Assembly (NCBI RefSeq): GCF_000224145.3
Contig: NC_020177.2
Span: 563,526 to 627,525 of the forward strand
Length of the DNA stretch: 64,000 bases
DNA from: Ciona intestinalis
Taxonomy: Eukaryota > Chordata > Ascidiacea > Phlebobranchia > Cionidae
Direction of reading: 5' to 3'
Shown: in pieces, positions 1-34,900 of the stretch
Numbering within the stretch: the stretch's first letter is position 1
Layout: each line of letters starts with the position of its first letter
Position numbers and translations under genes: made by a program
The notes under the pieces: generated by a model
Seen by the model: only the letters and a program-made list of their open reading frames with translations
Told to the model about the DNA's origin: nothing
Database searches by the model: none

Positions 1-21952
<21,952 letters not shown>

Positions 21953-23061
21953 ATTTGCCGTCAAAGTTTTCACTTTTGCATTTTTGGGGACAGAATTGGA
22001 ATTATATGAAAATATCCCCTTTTTACACCACGTGTGTGTAACACCTCATTGATTGCAGAACTTCAACCTAATGCTTAACATAAAACATACAAGGGCATTG
22101 GTTTTATGTGACTTTGCACTTTTCAAGGTAAACAGAAAATTTAAATTTGTTTGAAACTAAAATGGAAGCCATTGGTGCTGCCTCAAATAACTACAACAAA
22201 TGTTGTGAAAAAGTTGCGAAAATTTTGAAAAATTGAGTATTTTTTGTCCTCAAAGCAACTACTGCTGCCACTTACAAACATTCTGTTTTACTTGTTGTCT
22301 CAAACACGTTGGTTTTTCGTTCAGTTACCCGATATTTTAATTCTAGGTCTACTGTACTGCATGAGATATTTTTTCTGTTTTTTTTTTCACTTGAGATACA
22401 AACGTCTGTAGTTTTTTGTCCTGTTTAAACAATTTGGATATTTTCAATTCTTCAGGCGAGTGTTTTTTTGGAATGTTCCGTTTTTTGTTTGTTTGTTCCA
22501 TAAGCAGTAGACCAGCTTGAGAGATTGAATGATTAAAATATTACGACCATCTTAACGTCCCTGTCTGTACGTTGAAACCCTGCTTTGGCAGCCATTTAAA
22601 CTTATATCCCTGATGGCGTAAAAGTATGCAGTATGGAGATATCTATATTAACTTGTGTGTATTTTCCGGTATTTTAGACCTTGAGTAAGAGGTACACACC
22701 CATTTATGTTTTGCTGTTCCGAAAATTGTTAAATTCGTTTAAATTTTTTTTACACATTTTTTTTGTTCTGGTTTTTCTTGTTCGTTAAGTTAAAAAAGTT
22801 TTTAATTTTCAAATCTGCAGGACTTATTTCCACAACGCATTAATACATAGACAGCCGAATAAATTGGCAGATTTAATTTCAACAATATTGTGGTTTGTCA
22901 TTCACATCTTGTCATTCTGTTTGACATACAGTATTCAAACCGGTACAGTGTTCGTTCTCTAGCTGACACTGTTTGTTCTTTAGCAGATAAACAAGTACAT
23001 TGTTTGTTCAGTTTCAGGCTGGTACACTCTTTGTACTTTAGCCAGGACTCCACCAAATATG
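21953..23061. other. Calcineurin 3' UTR and convergent intergenic region
   Basis: There is no coding exon here. An AATAAA poly(A) signal sits at 22858-22863, about 900 bases after the calcineurin stop. The MADF gene ends at 23062 on the other strand, so the two genes are tail-to-tail. Confidence 0.6.
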
Positions 23062-25214
23062 TTAAGTCACGGATGCCAGATGTTGCATGATATATATCAT
23101 TGTTTCATCTGCTTGACTGGCTGGTAACTGCCGTAATCTTAACGCAACTATTTTTCCAAAATTGTCGTAAACATCTTCAGTCATCTGTTGATGGAACTGG
23201 GGTGGTGCGGGTTCAGTTTTATTCGAAAGTAAAACATTCAGCAGCTGTTCCTGGAATACAAGATATTTGTGTTAATTTTATACACCTCGTGCTCAATGTC
23301 AAGCTATCACCTGGATGTTCACAATATACCAATTATGGAACCAACCAAACTGTAAATACCCGTACAGTACACCCCAATACAGTTATGTGATATAAACATA
23401 GGTACAAGGTACAACTCAAGGAAAAAGTTTGCAATTAACATTACCAGTGACATTGTATCAACACATCAAGGTACCTGAAAATCATTTTTTGTTGCGTTCG
23501 ATTCTCTCGTGTCCCGTTTTCGTTTTCTATGTTGCCCTGGTAACACAGGAGGTAATGTCTCGGTTGACGACTCGGGAGAATCAAACGAAGCCGTCGTTAA
23601 AATTTCTAAGTTTGTCGTTTCCTTTTCTGAAAGATCCCAATTTGCTGAAACGTTCATTTTAAGTTTAAAAGTTAAGTCCGTGTGTCTGGTGAACAAGACA
23701 CTCGTGTTATAACTCAAACTTGACAGTAAGCATGAGGTGTTTGGATACACCATGTGTGTCTGGTGTATAAGAAGAAACCCATGTTATAACTCGACAGTGA
23801 GCATGAGGTGTATGAATACACCATGTGTGTCTTGTGCACATGATACCAATATTAAAACTCTACAATAGCAGTTAAATACAAAACTCCTAACCTGAAGTAT
23901 CTTCTTCACATTGTGATTCATGATCGTGAGGAGTGTTTTCAACGTCACTGGCCGTAGTAGTAATATTTGTTCTAAAAATAAACATCACGTATTTACCAAA
24001 CTAATATTTAGTTAAGACCGTTCGATTTGGGCATCCTGGGTTCACAGCTTGTCGCTGCTACTGTGGGCGTATGTGTTCTTGGGTAAAACTTAATAGCGAT
24101 TGCTTTAACCCAGTGGTCACTAACTGGTTAAAAAAATAGGCAGCAGTACAGGAAAACGATTCCTCCATACCAATCTGCAGAGTATGACAGGTGCATAAGC
24201 AATTTTTTCACAAACTTTTGGAGATGCACTCCATAATTTGTCCCATGCAAGCGAATTATTTAAACAATGAAAATATACACATTATATTAAGTAGGATTTA
24301 CTAACCACCGATTTTTGATAGCACGCGAAAAATACCTGTCCTGCACAGCCGAGACCTAAGGAACTGCCATACTCTGCAGACTGGCCTCTACATATGTGTA
24401 ACTCATAAGCGGGCACAGGGTGTATGAAACAGAACACCTGTGTTATAATGGGTCCCATGTTATAAGTTATAACGGCTGTCATTTTCTTATTTTAATGCAG
24501 ATGGCTATTCTGATACAAATCACATTTATAACCTTCGTCTAAGGTGGCCGTTCAAGAATAGAAGTTGTGGGTAAAGATCCCATGTCGTACTTCCAGTGTT
24601 CTCAAGTTTCTTCTGCTCCCTTAAGAATCGGTCACGCAAGCTTCTCCATCTCGTAGCACAGCATTCAACTGTTTGTGGAAAATATTATGAATGAATGTTG
24701 TTTTATTCTTAAGTGGCAGGCCGTTATACCGCGAGGGTTTGTTTCAAACACCTGTGGTTGATTGTTTTACTAAATGACTGACAATTTGGACAACCCGTAA
24801 GGGACCGCTGGGTTGGAGAAATTGCTGTCAAGTGTCTTGCCCAAGATTGGTAGCAGCGACAAGCCTTGAACACATTACCTCTATCAGCTCTATGTTGCCG
24901 ATGTTGGAGGCATTGGAGGCTTTGAAGCTAACCATTTTGCTAGATGGATAAGTATAAACTTGGTTCTTTATCAGTTAACCAAATTGTCAACAAAATAATA
25001 AAAGAATCACCCACAAAATTGCATACGTAGTAACTCGTAAGCAGAACAACCACTTACGGAGTTACGTACCCGGCTGTTCAAGTTCTGAACTGATATATCC
25101 CCAACAACTGTTTCTCTTTTTTTTGTCTTTGTGAAATCTGTTCTTGGACTGATAAATGAGCGGATTTTTACGAACCAACTCAATTAGGGTTTCGTTAAAA
25201 TCTTTCGTGGACAT
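23062..25214 (-). CDS. MADF-domain protein with a BESS-like C-terminus
   Basis: Five phase-consistent exons on the minus strand: 25070-25214 (ATG at 25212-25214), 24533-24668, 23892-23971, 23475-23644 and 23062-23250 (stop at 23062-23064), giving 239 residues. The first two exons form a MADF (Myb/SANT-like) domain: TLIELVRKNPLIYQ, a conserved W in CWGYISSEL, then RWRSLRDRFLREQKK and LYPQLLFLNGHLRRR. A basic stretch GQHRKRKRD may be a nuclear localisation signal. The last exon has an amphipathic segment (FGKIVALRLRQLPAS) placed like a BESS motif. MADF-BESS proteins are usually DNA-binding transcription regulators. Exon 2 has a poor donor (GTTATA). Its targets are unknown. Confidence 0.85.
23690..23865 (-). 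repeat. 71-bp repeat unit in inverse orientation, two to three units
   Basis: This is the reverse complement of the array at 31595-32055 (for example GACAGTGAGCATGAGGTGTA). It lies in a MADF gene intron. Confidence 0.85.
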
Positions 25215-25991
25215 TGTAAAATTTAAGTGCAGGATATTTCTTCAAAAATTTACAGTAGCCTTTGTTGACTTCTTTTGATCTCTATAAAGCTGTTGCAGAA
25301 GCAGAGCACGCGATTTTGTGCAGGGCGCAAAACAACAGGAAAAAAACGATTAAGCATTTTTTTTATATATTTAATATTTATGCATTAATTGGTAAAATTC
25401 ATGTTTAAATTTCCGCTCAAAACACAGTTAACCCCTGGCCCTACAATTTCGTTTTTTTTAGAATTTCTGTATTCGTTTTGGTCAAACAGAAAGAATATTT
25501 AAGTTAAATATATTTGTGATTTAGATTTTATGAATTTTAAATGCAAAATTCATTTATTTAAGTTGATATGGAGCAATAAAAAGTTGTTTTTATGACTCTG
25601 AATTCTTGATGTAAATGCAATATTTACCAAGGATTTAGATCCACAAGGTGTCGACCAAGACCAGTAACCGCATTTGCCGCCATTTCTGACTCAACAATTT
25701 TACGACAATTATATTTCGAAGGTTACGATGCGGCGTGTTGTGTACATTTGTGTGGGAATATTGCTTAGGTTTGGTATATAAACGTTTAGTTATGTATAAT
25801 ACTATGCATTGCGCGTTTTACGAATGCCATTTTGGCATTAATTTTGACTTTTCGTGCATGAAAAACTTTTTGTCGGCATTTCGTGTGTTTTTTTGATATA
25901 AATTTTACAATTTACATTGCATTTATAGCAATCAGGATCCTTGTTTTTGAATACTTTAGCTGAAATAATTTCTTGAGATTATTTTTGCACC
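25215..25991. promoter_or_regulatory. Shared intergenic promoter region, MADF gene (-) and lamin gene (+)
   Basis: The MADF start codon and the lamin start codon are divergent and only 777 bases apart. The region holds no other gene or obvious repeat, so both promoters must lie here unless there are upstream non-coding exons. I see no clear TATA box. Confidence 0.5.
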
Positions 25992-28900
25992 ATGGCAACT
26001 CCAAAACAGCAAACCAGAAGGTATATATATTGCATTTTACAACTTTGTTTCAATAAAAGTTACTAGGCCTATGTGGGGTAACGCTTTAGCTGGTGTCTGG
26101 TGACCAGTAAATTTTATAGAAATGTTCTTTGAAATAGAGATTGCCACTCCAAGTAACGGTGCCAGTAAGGAATCCCCCCCACCTTATTTGCTATAACCAC
26201 TAACCCCCTAACCTAGGGGTCAGTGGTTAGCAAATAAGGTGGGGGGCGGAGATTCTTCACTAGCACCCCAAATCCCACAGTTTTGCTGATTTGTCAGAAA
26301 ATCTGCACTAATTTTCTGTAGTTTAGTGCGAAAATAATATTTTCAAAGCAAATCTGAGTAAATAGATTGTGAAAAGATATCATTGACTTGATTATTAGAC
26401 CTTGCAGTTTGGTGATGTTGTCCTGCAGTGTATGACAACTACACATTGTTATTTTTAGAGAGTTTCTAAATTAACTAAAAAAATAAAGTTCCACAAAAAG
26501 CCTTACAAAGTTACATAGGTAGTAACTTTTATGCGGGCATGAGGTCTATGAAATAGAACATCCGTGTTATAACGACTGTCGCTGCTCTGCCATGCGAGAA
26601 TAAAAAAAATTCATAAATTTAAATCACTTAATATTTTGCAGCAGAGACAAGGAATGTCCCTCCACCCCTCTCAGTCCTTCAATTTCTTCACGCAAAGATG
26701 AACGGGACCAGTTGGCAAACCTTAACAACAGGATGGCAGCTTATGTGGAAAAAGTTCGTTCTCTTGAAACAGAAAACTCGAGACTTCAAATCAAAGTTAC
26801 GAGTTACGAGGAGACGAGCACTCGTGAGGTATTTTTGGATATTTGCTTTTGTTTTAATTATTGAGTCATTAAGGGCTTATTTAAGCTAAAGTTTTAGGTT
26901 TTTTCTAATGGAGGTTTTTTAACTTTGGGCTGTTTGTTTTTGTTTTTAAGTATTTATACTTACACACTTATAATATAAAACCTAATGTTTTACCACAATA
27001 AATGGGCTTTTTTTATTTTCCGTATTTAGGACCTAAAATATTAAATTTGAGATTTTACCACCGCCACAGGTGCAAAACAATAAATTTTTGAAAGTAGTGT
27101 TTTGGATATTTTGTTTATCACATTTGAAATAGTTTAAAACCATAAATTTGGGCATATTTTGATAAAAGTTTTTTAAAAGGTTTGTTTAGTTACACTAGTA
27201 TCCGTGGTGCTTGCCATAAATGGGCTGAAAATATTTTTTTCTTTTTACAACGGCTTTTATGTTTACTGTGTGTATAAACATAGTTGTTTTATGGCGATCA
27301 CATTTAGGCCAACAAGCTGCTGTATCATTGACCTATATCTTGATTAGTGGCAAGAGTTTTATGAGTTTGCCATTCATCAAAAATAGAAGTATTGCTTACT
27401 AGTAAACAGTTACGTTTTTGTTATCAAATATATAAGGGTTTTAGAAAATTTGGGGGCTAAAGAGATAATTTTTGGGCTTTAAAAATTTTGGGAAATTTTG
27501 AGCTAAAGTTACCTTATCATTATGTTTCTATAAATTAAAATACACAGATTTTTCAGCGCCAGTCAGAGTGAACTTATATCTTGAACATTTTGTATGGTGC
27601 CTAGGAAAATCAAACAAATACCCAAAATCCCCCAAACCTTTCTTCTGTAAAATATGAACAGCTTTACTAGGTTGCCATCGTTTTGATGCATTTCAAGACA
27701 TGATTACAGCATTATCGTTTATGTATATTATTTTAAAAACAGGTAGGCCTATTGCCTTGACATAATCAAAAATATACTTATATAGACATATATATACCAT
27801 ACGTGATAAAATGAACCGAGAAATAGGTTTTGAACCAGCTTTTCAGGCCTTTGTTAGAACATTTGTTTCAACTTTCATTGTCAAACTGTTACATTGTAAA
27901 CAAGTCGTCTTGCGTTCATTGTCTGCTTTGTTCTCCTTTTGTATTTGTTGTATGTTCCTATAAACAATGGGTCGGCGTACCCTCTATGGATTGTATTATA
28001 TGTTGTATTATGGTAACCTGATTGTTAAGCAACTGTAATTGAGTGTAAACTTTGTAGTTTAGTAACTGAAGTGTCATTTCTCTTGACGGATTTTTAATCT
28101 TAATCAATATATTAGCTTGTGAATATGTGGCATAGCTGGTTTATTGATTAAGTTGTGTTTTATTTAGTGCAGAAATTTATGTAAGTATCATTTAAATGTT
28201 TTGTTTTATGCACTAGCATACCAAGTTTAAACTTAAGGGAGCTATGCTATGCATTTTTACAGAAAGCCAAAGTCTCAATAATAAAGATAAACCTCTCGGC
28301 CTCCACTATGCTATAAGTTTTTTATGGTGTCTGGCGTAATATGTCAATCTAATTTTTGAAACAAGAGTGACATCATATGTTTTAACACCCTAGTTTTAAG
28401 CCAAAACAGCTTTTACTTTGCTGTTAGCAAGCACAGTTTAAGTATGTTTCATTTGCTGACTAGTTAATGAGGTTCATGTTTGAAGACCATTGAATAGTCT
28501 GCTGTTTTTGCTATCCGGCATAAAGTAATATGAATGTAAGTAAATTGCTCCTAATAAAAATCTGGTAAAAAAAATTTACCAGGAGAGCTATTTAGTACTT
28601 TAAGTATTGGTATATAATGTGTTTAACTAAAATTTTGAACAATTGTAAACCCTTAACCACTTTGAACAGGTGACTAGCTTAAAAGCGATGTATGAACGTG
28701 AAATATCAGAAGCTCGGAGACTTCTTGATGAATTGTCAAAAGAAAAAGCTCAACTCCAAATTGAATCCAATTCATTTAGGGAGAAATGGGAAATTGAATT
28801 AAACAAGTACGTAAATTATTTTGTTATTAAAAAAGGTAATTTTATTGTGTTTTTGTTTAACTGAAGAAAATTTTTTTATTCTGTTTTATTTTTTAAAGCA

Positions 28901-31900
28901 AATTATTTTTTGTGGTTTTGGGATCCTTCTCATTTAGAATGTTGTGCTAATGTGTCTGTTTTACGGTGGTGTATGCAATGCACTGTTCGTATACAACAGT
29001 GAACATAAAGGTCACCGAGTGTACAGGAAGTTATATACCTTCGTACAACACCAACAACAATATGTGCGGTGTTATGTTTCATTTAATAACCATTCTTTCA
29101 TCCAGGTTACTATGTAGTCGTATTACAATGTTAATCAATCATCATATTTATTGTTTAACGTTAATGGACCAATGTTGAAGTACTCTATAATAAGAACCGA
29201 ATATTTTTTATTATTTATAATATTTATGTTGATTGCAACTATAACTTCAGGTCAAGTTTTCATAATTTATTATTAAATATTTATCTTCACATAGAATTAC
29301 AATGTATCAACAAAATAACAGCATTTTATTGAATCAAATGGTCATGTGTAAATACATTATAAATATAAGTGGGAAGCGGCCATTTAAGTTGGTTGGGGCA
29401 CCTACTACAGTGGTTCACATTCACTAAGCCTTTTAAGTTTTGTTTTTTTTTGTTTTATTATATGCAAAATGAAGTTTAATCTGGAAAAGAAACTTTTTTA
29501 TTTATGAGAGATAGTTTGCATTTATGGCAAATTGAATGTTGGTGAAAGAATAAATCTTACTTTCATTTCAGCAAAAAAAGCAATTTTGAAAATAGCAGAA
29601 TAATTAATGATTTTGCAGCAAATAACTGTAACGTGTTAAGACTGAAACAAGCGGTTGTTTTGTCATTGTATTAGCGTAGTGACGTGTTTTGTTTACTTTA
29701 TGCTAAAATTGAGTTACGTAGTTTTTTTACTCGAAAAACGGCGACCACATTGTCGTTGACCTCAGCGATAAGTTCATTGGCTAGTTTGGTATTAACGCGG
29801 GAGTTCGCGCCACGCTGTGTGACGTCATAATACTGGAATGTAGGTCTCTGCTATCGCTGCCGTTTTGGGAATAACTGGTGTCGTTTGAACCGCATTTATT
29901 TTACGCGGGTTCATATTACGAGTTGGCGTGTGTTTAAAGTATAAAGAAGATTCTATGTCATAATTTAGGTCTTTAAATCGCAGTGAGTGTTGAAACCAGT
30001 GTTTTACAGTAAGTGTGTAAACGCTAGTAAAATGAACCGGTATTATTACATATTGTACCCATATATTACAGCATACGTTGTATTACACGCACACACCGTG
30101 TTTACCTCCGCCACACCCAACTTACATAAGAATGTCTCAGTGAATCACTCGTGTGTAACAGACGCTAACTGCTCCAATAAACGTCGCCAAATAAAAGAGA
30201 CAAATATTTTTCTCCTTATAGCGCGCACCGGCCGGTGTCGTGTAAAATTTGTTCCGAGTGCTTTTACGAATGCGCAAAACAAAATGTAAACTTTTGATTT
30301 AAAGCCAGCGACGCGCAATAGAACCCGGAACACATTTCATGCCGGAACAAATTTTACACGACGCTGGCTCGATTTTCGCATGAACTGTAATTGTGACGTC
30401 ACAGACAGCGTGTTCGTTTCCCGCCGTTTTTCGTGCGCGCGAAAACAACTGCTCTGACGTTACTGACAACTGTTGAATAGTGATTGTGACGTTATAAAGT
30501 CTCTATTGCGTGCAACCAATAAGTTTGATTTTGTGGAAAAGGATTAATTTAAGATTATTTTACTTTTAATTTCTGTTACAAAAATTACCTTGTATACTAT
30601 TGCCTATTGGTAATAGCAATTAATTGTAAAGTTAAAATGGGCTCTGCTGTTATAATCTTGAATGTTAAGTTCCTATCTGTTTGTAGAACTAATGTACAAA
30701 TATTGGTTTTGCACACACATTGTAACATACTTATATACAAAGCCATACTTAAGGTGATTGTTTATGAACATGGTTTGTTATCTTATATAAACATTGTAAC
30801 TTGCAAGGCACCATAGCTTGCTATACTTAATATGAATCAGCAACTTATGTCATCATATTTGTCACTTTCAATTCAATTATCAATATTATTAAATAACCTT
30901 TGAAAAGATATTATCTATTGCTTTACATTTAGTGCTTTAGTTTCACCAAGGGGTTATTTTTTAAAGTTTTATGTATGGCTGACAACCTGACAAAATAGAT
31001 AACATATATGTGACCACTGGGTTGGAGAAATTGCTGTTAAATGTTTTGTCCAAAAACACAAACCCACAAAATAGTAGCGGCATCAAGCCCCGAACATGTA
31101 ACTTCTGGGGTAGAAGCATGCATGTTATAACCCCTGCGCTACAGCTGTTTTATTGCTAAGAAAACAAGTTTGGTCATTAAATATCTCACATGGCAGTTTC
31201 TTACATTTTGCGATTCTTTATAACCTTAAAAGTTAAAGAAACTTTGAGGATCAAAGTCTCATGTGCACTAGTTTTTTATCATTAAAATTAATTCCAAAAC
31301 AGTTGTGTGTCACATTGTAGGCAATTACTCCATCCCAATGGTCATTAACAGGTTGTCTAAATTGTCAGCCATGCAGAAAACACATCCCCCCCACAATTGG
31401 CAGCAAAGTTATTTTTAAGTTACATTTGTTTATTCATTCAATTTATTTCCACAGAGCCAGTGCCCTGGGCCATGATAACGCTGTGTTGGAAGGAAAGCTG
31501 AAAGATTCAAACTCTCTTCTGTTTTCGAGGGAAAACCAGTTACAGTGCGCCAAGCGCGAGAGGGAGGAAGCTGTTGAAGAAGCTGGTACGTAGGTTGTGT
31601 GTACCTTATGCTCACTGTTGAGTTATAACATGGGTGTCTTTTTATACATCAGACACACATGGAGTATTCATACACCTCATGCTCACTGTCAATTTATAAC
31701 ATGGGTGTCTTCTTATACACCAGGCACACATGGTGTATTCATACACCTCATGCTCACTGTCAATTTATAACATGGGTGTCTTCTTATACACCAGGCACAC
31801 ATGGTGTATTCATATACCTCATGCTCACTGTCGAGTTATAACGTGGGTGTCTTCTTATACACCAGACACACATGGTGTATTTATACACCTCATGCTCACT

Positions 31901-34900
31901 GTCGAGTTATAACATGGGTGTCTTCTTATACACCAGACACACATGGTGTATTCATACACCACATGCTCACTGTCGAGTTATAACATCCGTGTCTTCTTAT
32001 ACACTAGACACACATGGTGTATTTATACACCTCATGCTCAATGTCGAGTTGCAACAGTAACACGAATGTCTTTATAGGTGAAACTTATCTTCAAAACTTA
32101 GAAACCTATGAGTTATAACAGAAGGTGTGAATCTTAGCGCCAATCTTTGCAGAATTCACACTTGTTTTTTTCTCTGTTTCCAGAAACCTTGCGATCGAAA
32201 CTAAACGACATCCAGGTTGAATTGGAAGCTTCACAGAAAGCATTGGACACAGAAACATTAATGAGAGTTAACTTTGAAAATAAACTTCAATCTTTGAAGG
32301 AAGAATTGGAGTTTAAAGAAAAGTTGTATCAAGAAGTAAGTAGAATGTTTTGATGTAATGTATATATACAATAGATTGGTTTAGTTCATGGGTGCTTACT
32401 TTTGATGTAATATATATTGTATTAGTTAAGCAGTGGATTTGGTAATCTTTAAAACTGAGGCTGAGAGTGTGAAACACTACAGCTCCTGGTAAACAAATCT
32501 CAACTTGAATTATATTTCTCTTGAAATAAATATTCAAGAACACATTTATTCTAAGAAAACACGTTTATTCTACTATTTGCCAAAGATTTCTCAAAACGTC
32601 AGTAGTTAAGTTTTAAAAGAAGATGCCTCATGATGAGGCTCGCTGTAGAACCTTGGATTTATGCCAGAGTTGGCTTAATACAGCAATTTAAAACTTTGTA
32701 TTGGTTAAAATAAAACTTTTAAAAAAGATTCGCATCATTTTGGCCTTATGCTGGAAAAGATTTGCTGAAAAAAAACAATAAATGTTAAAGTTAGGTATAT
32801 ATATAATTATCCATTTTTTTAATTTTAAATGAATATGATAAATGTAGAAATTTTATAAAAAAAACATTTTTAACAAATATTATAAAAAAAATTCTATATA
32901 TATATATTTATATATTATATTTAAAAAATATATTTTTGACAAAATCCGCATTTTTACAGGAAGTGTCTGAGATACGAAAGCGTCACACGCTTAGTGTTAC
33001 GGAGATTGATGAAAAAGTGAAAGGGGTTTATGAGAGTCAGTTCGAAGTGGCCCTCATTGAACTGAGAGATCAACAAAACGCCGATCTTGAGCAAATGAAA
33101 GAAGATTTGGAAGGACAATATTCGTCGAAGGTGCGAAGAAAACAAATAATAATATTTTAAAATTTATCGTTCAAGCTCTTTGCAAACCTTGAATCATCCG
33201 CCAATGCCAGCGAGTAAATTATAAAATAAAATCACACTTTAAAGTAGCATGCCTGGTTGCTTGTGCAGGTGATAACATAGTAACATACTTCAAAGAATAA
33301 TTTATAAAAAAATTAAAACTTTTCTCTTGTTTGCGCAATAACCTTGTAATTATTATACTATTTCTGTGTCACAGATCGAAGAACTTAAAAAGAAGCTTGA
33401 CTACGTTCGTAAGAGCACCATGAAGGGTTCGGAGGATTGTAAAGCTGCCGAGATGAAAGTTGAGAGGTTGCAAACCACAATTAAATCATTGCAGAACAAA
33501 GTAAGTCAAGCTAAAACATTAAAAAAAATAATTAAATTAATATTTATTAAACATAGCATAAAAGATTATCAAAGATTAAATTGATTAGCCTGTTATTGTG
33601 TTATAACATCAATTATATTTATCTCTTTCATATAATAGCGAAGATCAAATTATTTGTTATAACATAATTTATATTATTCACTTCTTCGAACACAGTAACG
33701 TAGACCAGATTCTTTAAAACAGGAAAGTGAATGGAATTGGCAGCTGGATTTTTAAAAGCGTGGAATATTTTGGTCGGTGCTGCTGTTTAGTTACATATGT
33801 GGTAACTTAAGCGCGCACGAGGTGTATGAAACAGAACACCCGTGTTATACTGACTGCCGTTGCCCGCCATGCGAGGACAAATAAGTTACATATATGGTAA
33901 CTTGTAAGCTGGCAGGAGGTGTATGAAACAGAATACCTGTGTTATAACGACTGTCGTTGCCCGCCACGCGAGGATAAATAAGTTACATACGTCGATACGT
34001 GGTAACTTGTAAGCTGGCAGGAGATGGCGCAAATCTCGCTTAACCCCCAGGCCCTTTAACAAGACTTATAAAAATAGAATAAAATGTAATTTCTTCTGAG
34101 TTTTTACCAGATTAATATACCAGGTATCTGAAGAAGTTAAGCTGCATGAAGATATGTTTATCCAGCTGAAGGATCAGGTCGGTGTGGATTATTTCATGAC
34201 AGATTGAGTATTTAGGTAGTTAGATAAAGCAAAGGTGCGGAGATCGAGGCATTTTGTGGGTTGGTCAGAAATCAGTTAGGAGGAAAAGATTAGATATTAA
34301 ACTTTTGAGCAGCAGATGTTTCACACAGTTACTTGGTCCATCATCAGTGTAAAAGAGGTTACTGTCCGACACATCTGCTGGTCATGAGTTTAGTATCCAG
34401 ACAGTAACTTGGTCCATCATCAGTGTAAAAGGGGTTACTATCCACCAAGTTACTGTCCGAAACATCTGCTGATCATGAGTTTAGTATCCGGACAGTAACT
34501 TGGTCTATCATCAGTGTAAAAGAGGTTACTATCCACCAAGTTACTGTCCGAAACATCTGCTGATCATGAGTTTAGTATCCAGACAGTAACTTGGTCCATC
34601 ATCAGTTTAAAGTAGACTACTATCTAAACTTTAAATTAAAAATCTATAGGTGTATCTAGCGAAAAATATACATGCTGTTTCAGCGGAACCCCTATAATGG
34701 CAGTGATTGAATTCCCACACTAACTTTGTGTTTATGCACAGAACAACAATCTAAACAACCGTGTTCAAGACTTAGAGGGACAAGTAGCAACCGAGCGCGA
34801 GATTCGATTCTCGGCCGTGTTATCGATTGAACAGCAACGTGATGAAGCGTTGCAGAAGATCACGACGATGGAAAAGGAATATTTGGAACTCATGGATCTC

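Noticed and set aside
31659-32060. Four overlapping 60-residue open frames of similar sequence
   Set aside because: They are the same frame repeated at 71-base steps by a tandem repeat in a lamin intron.
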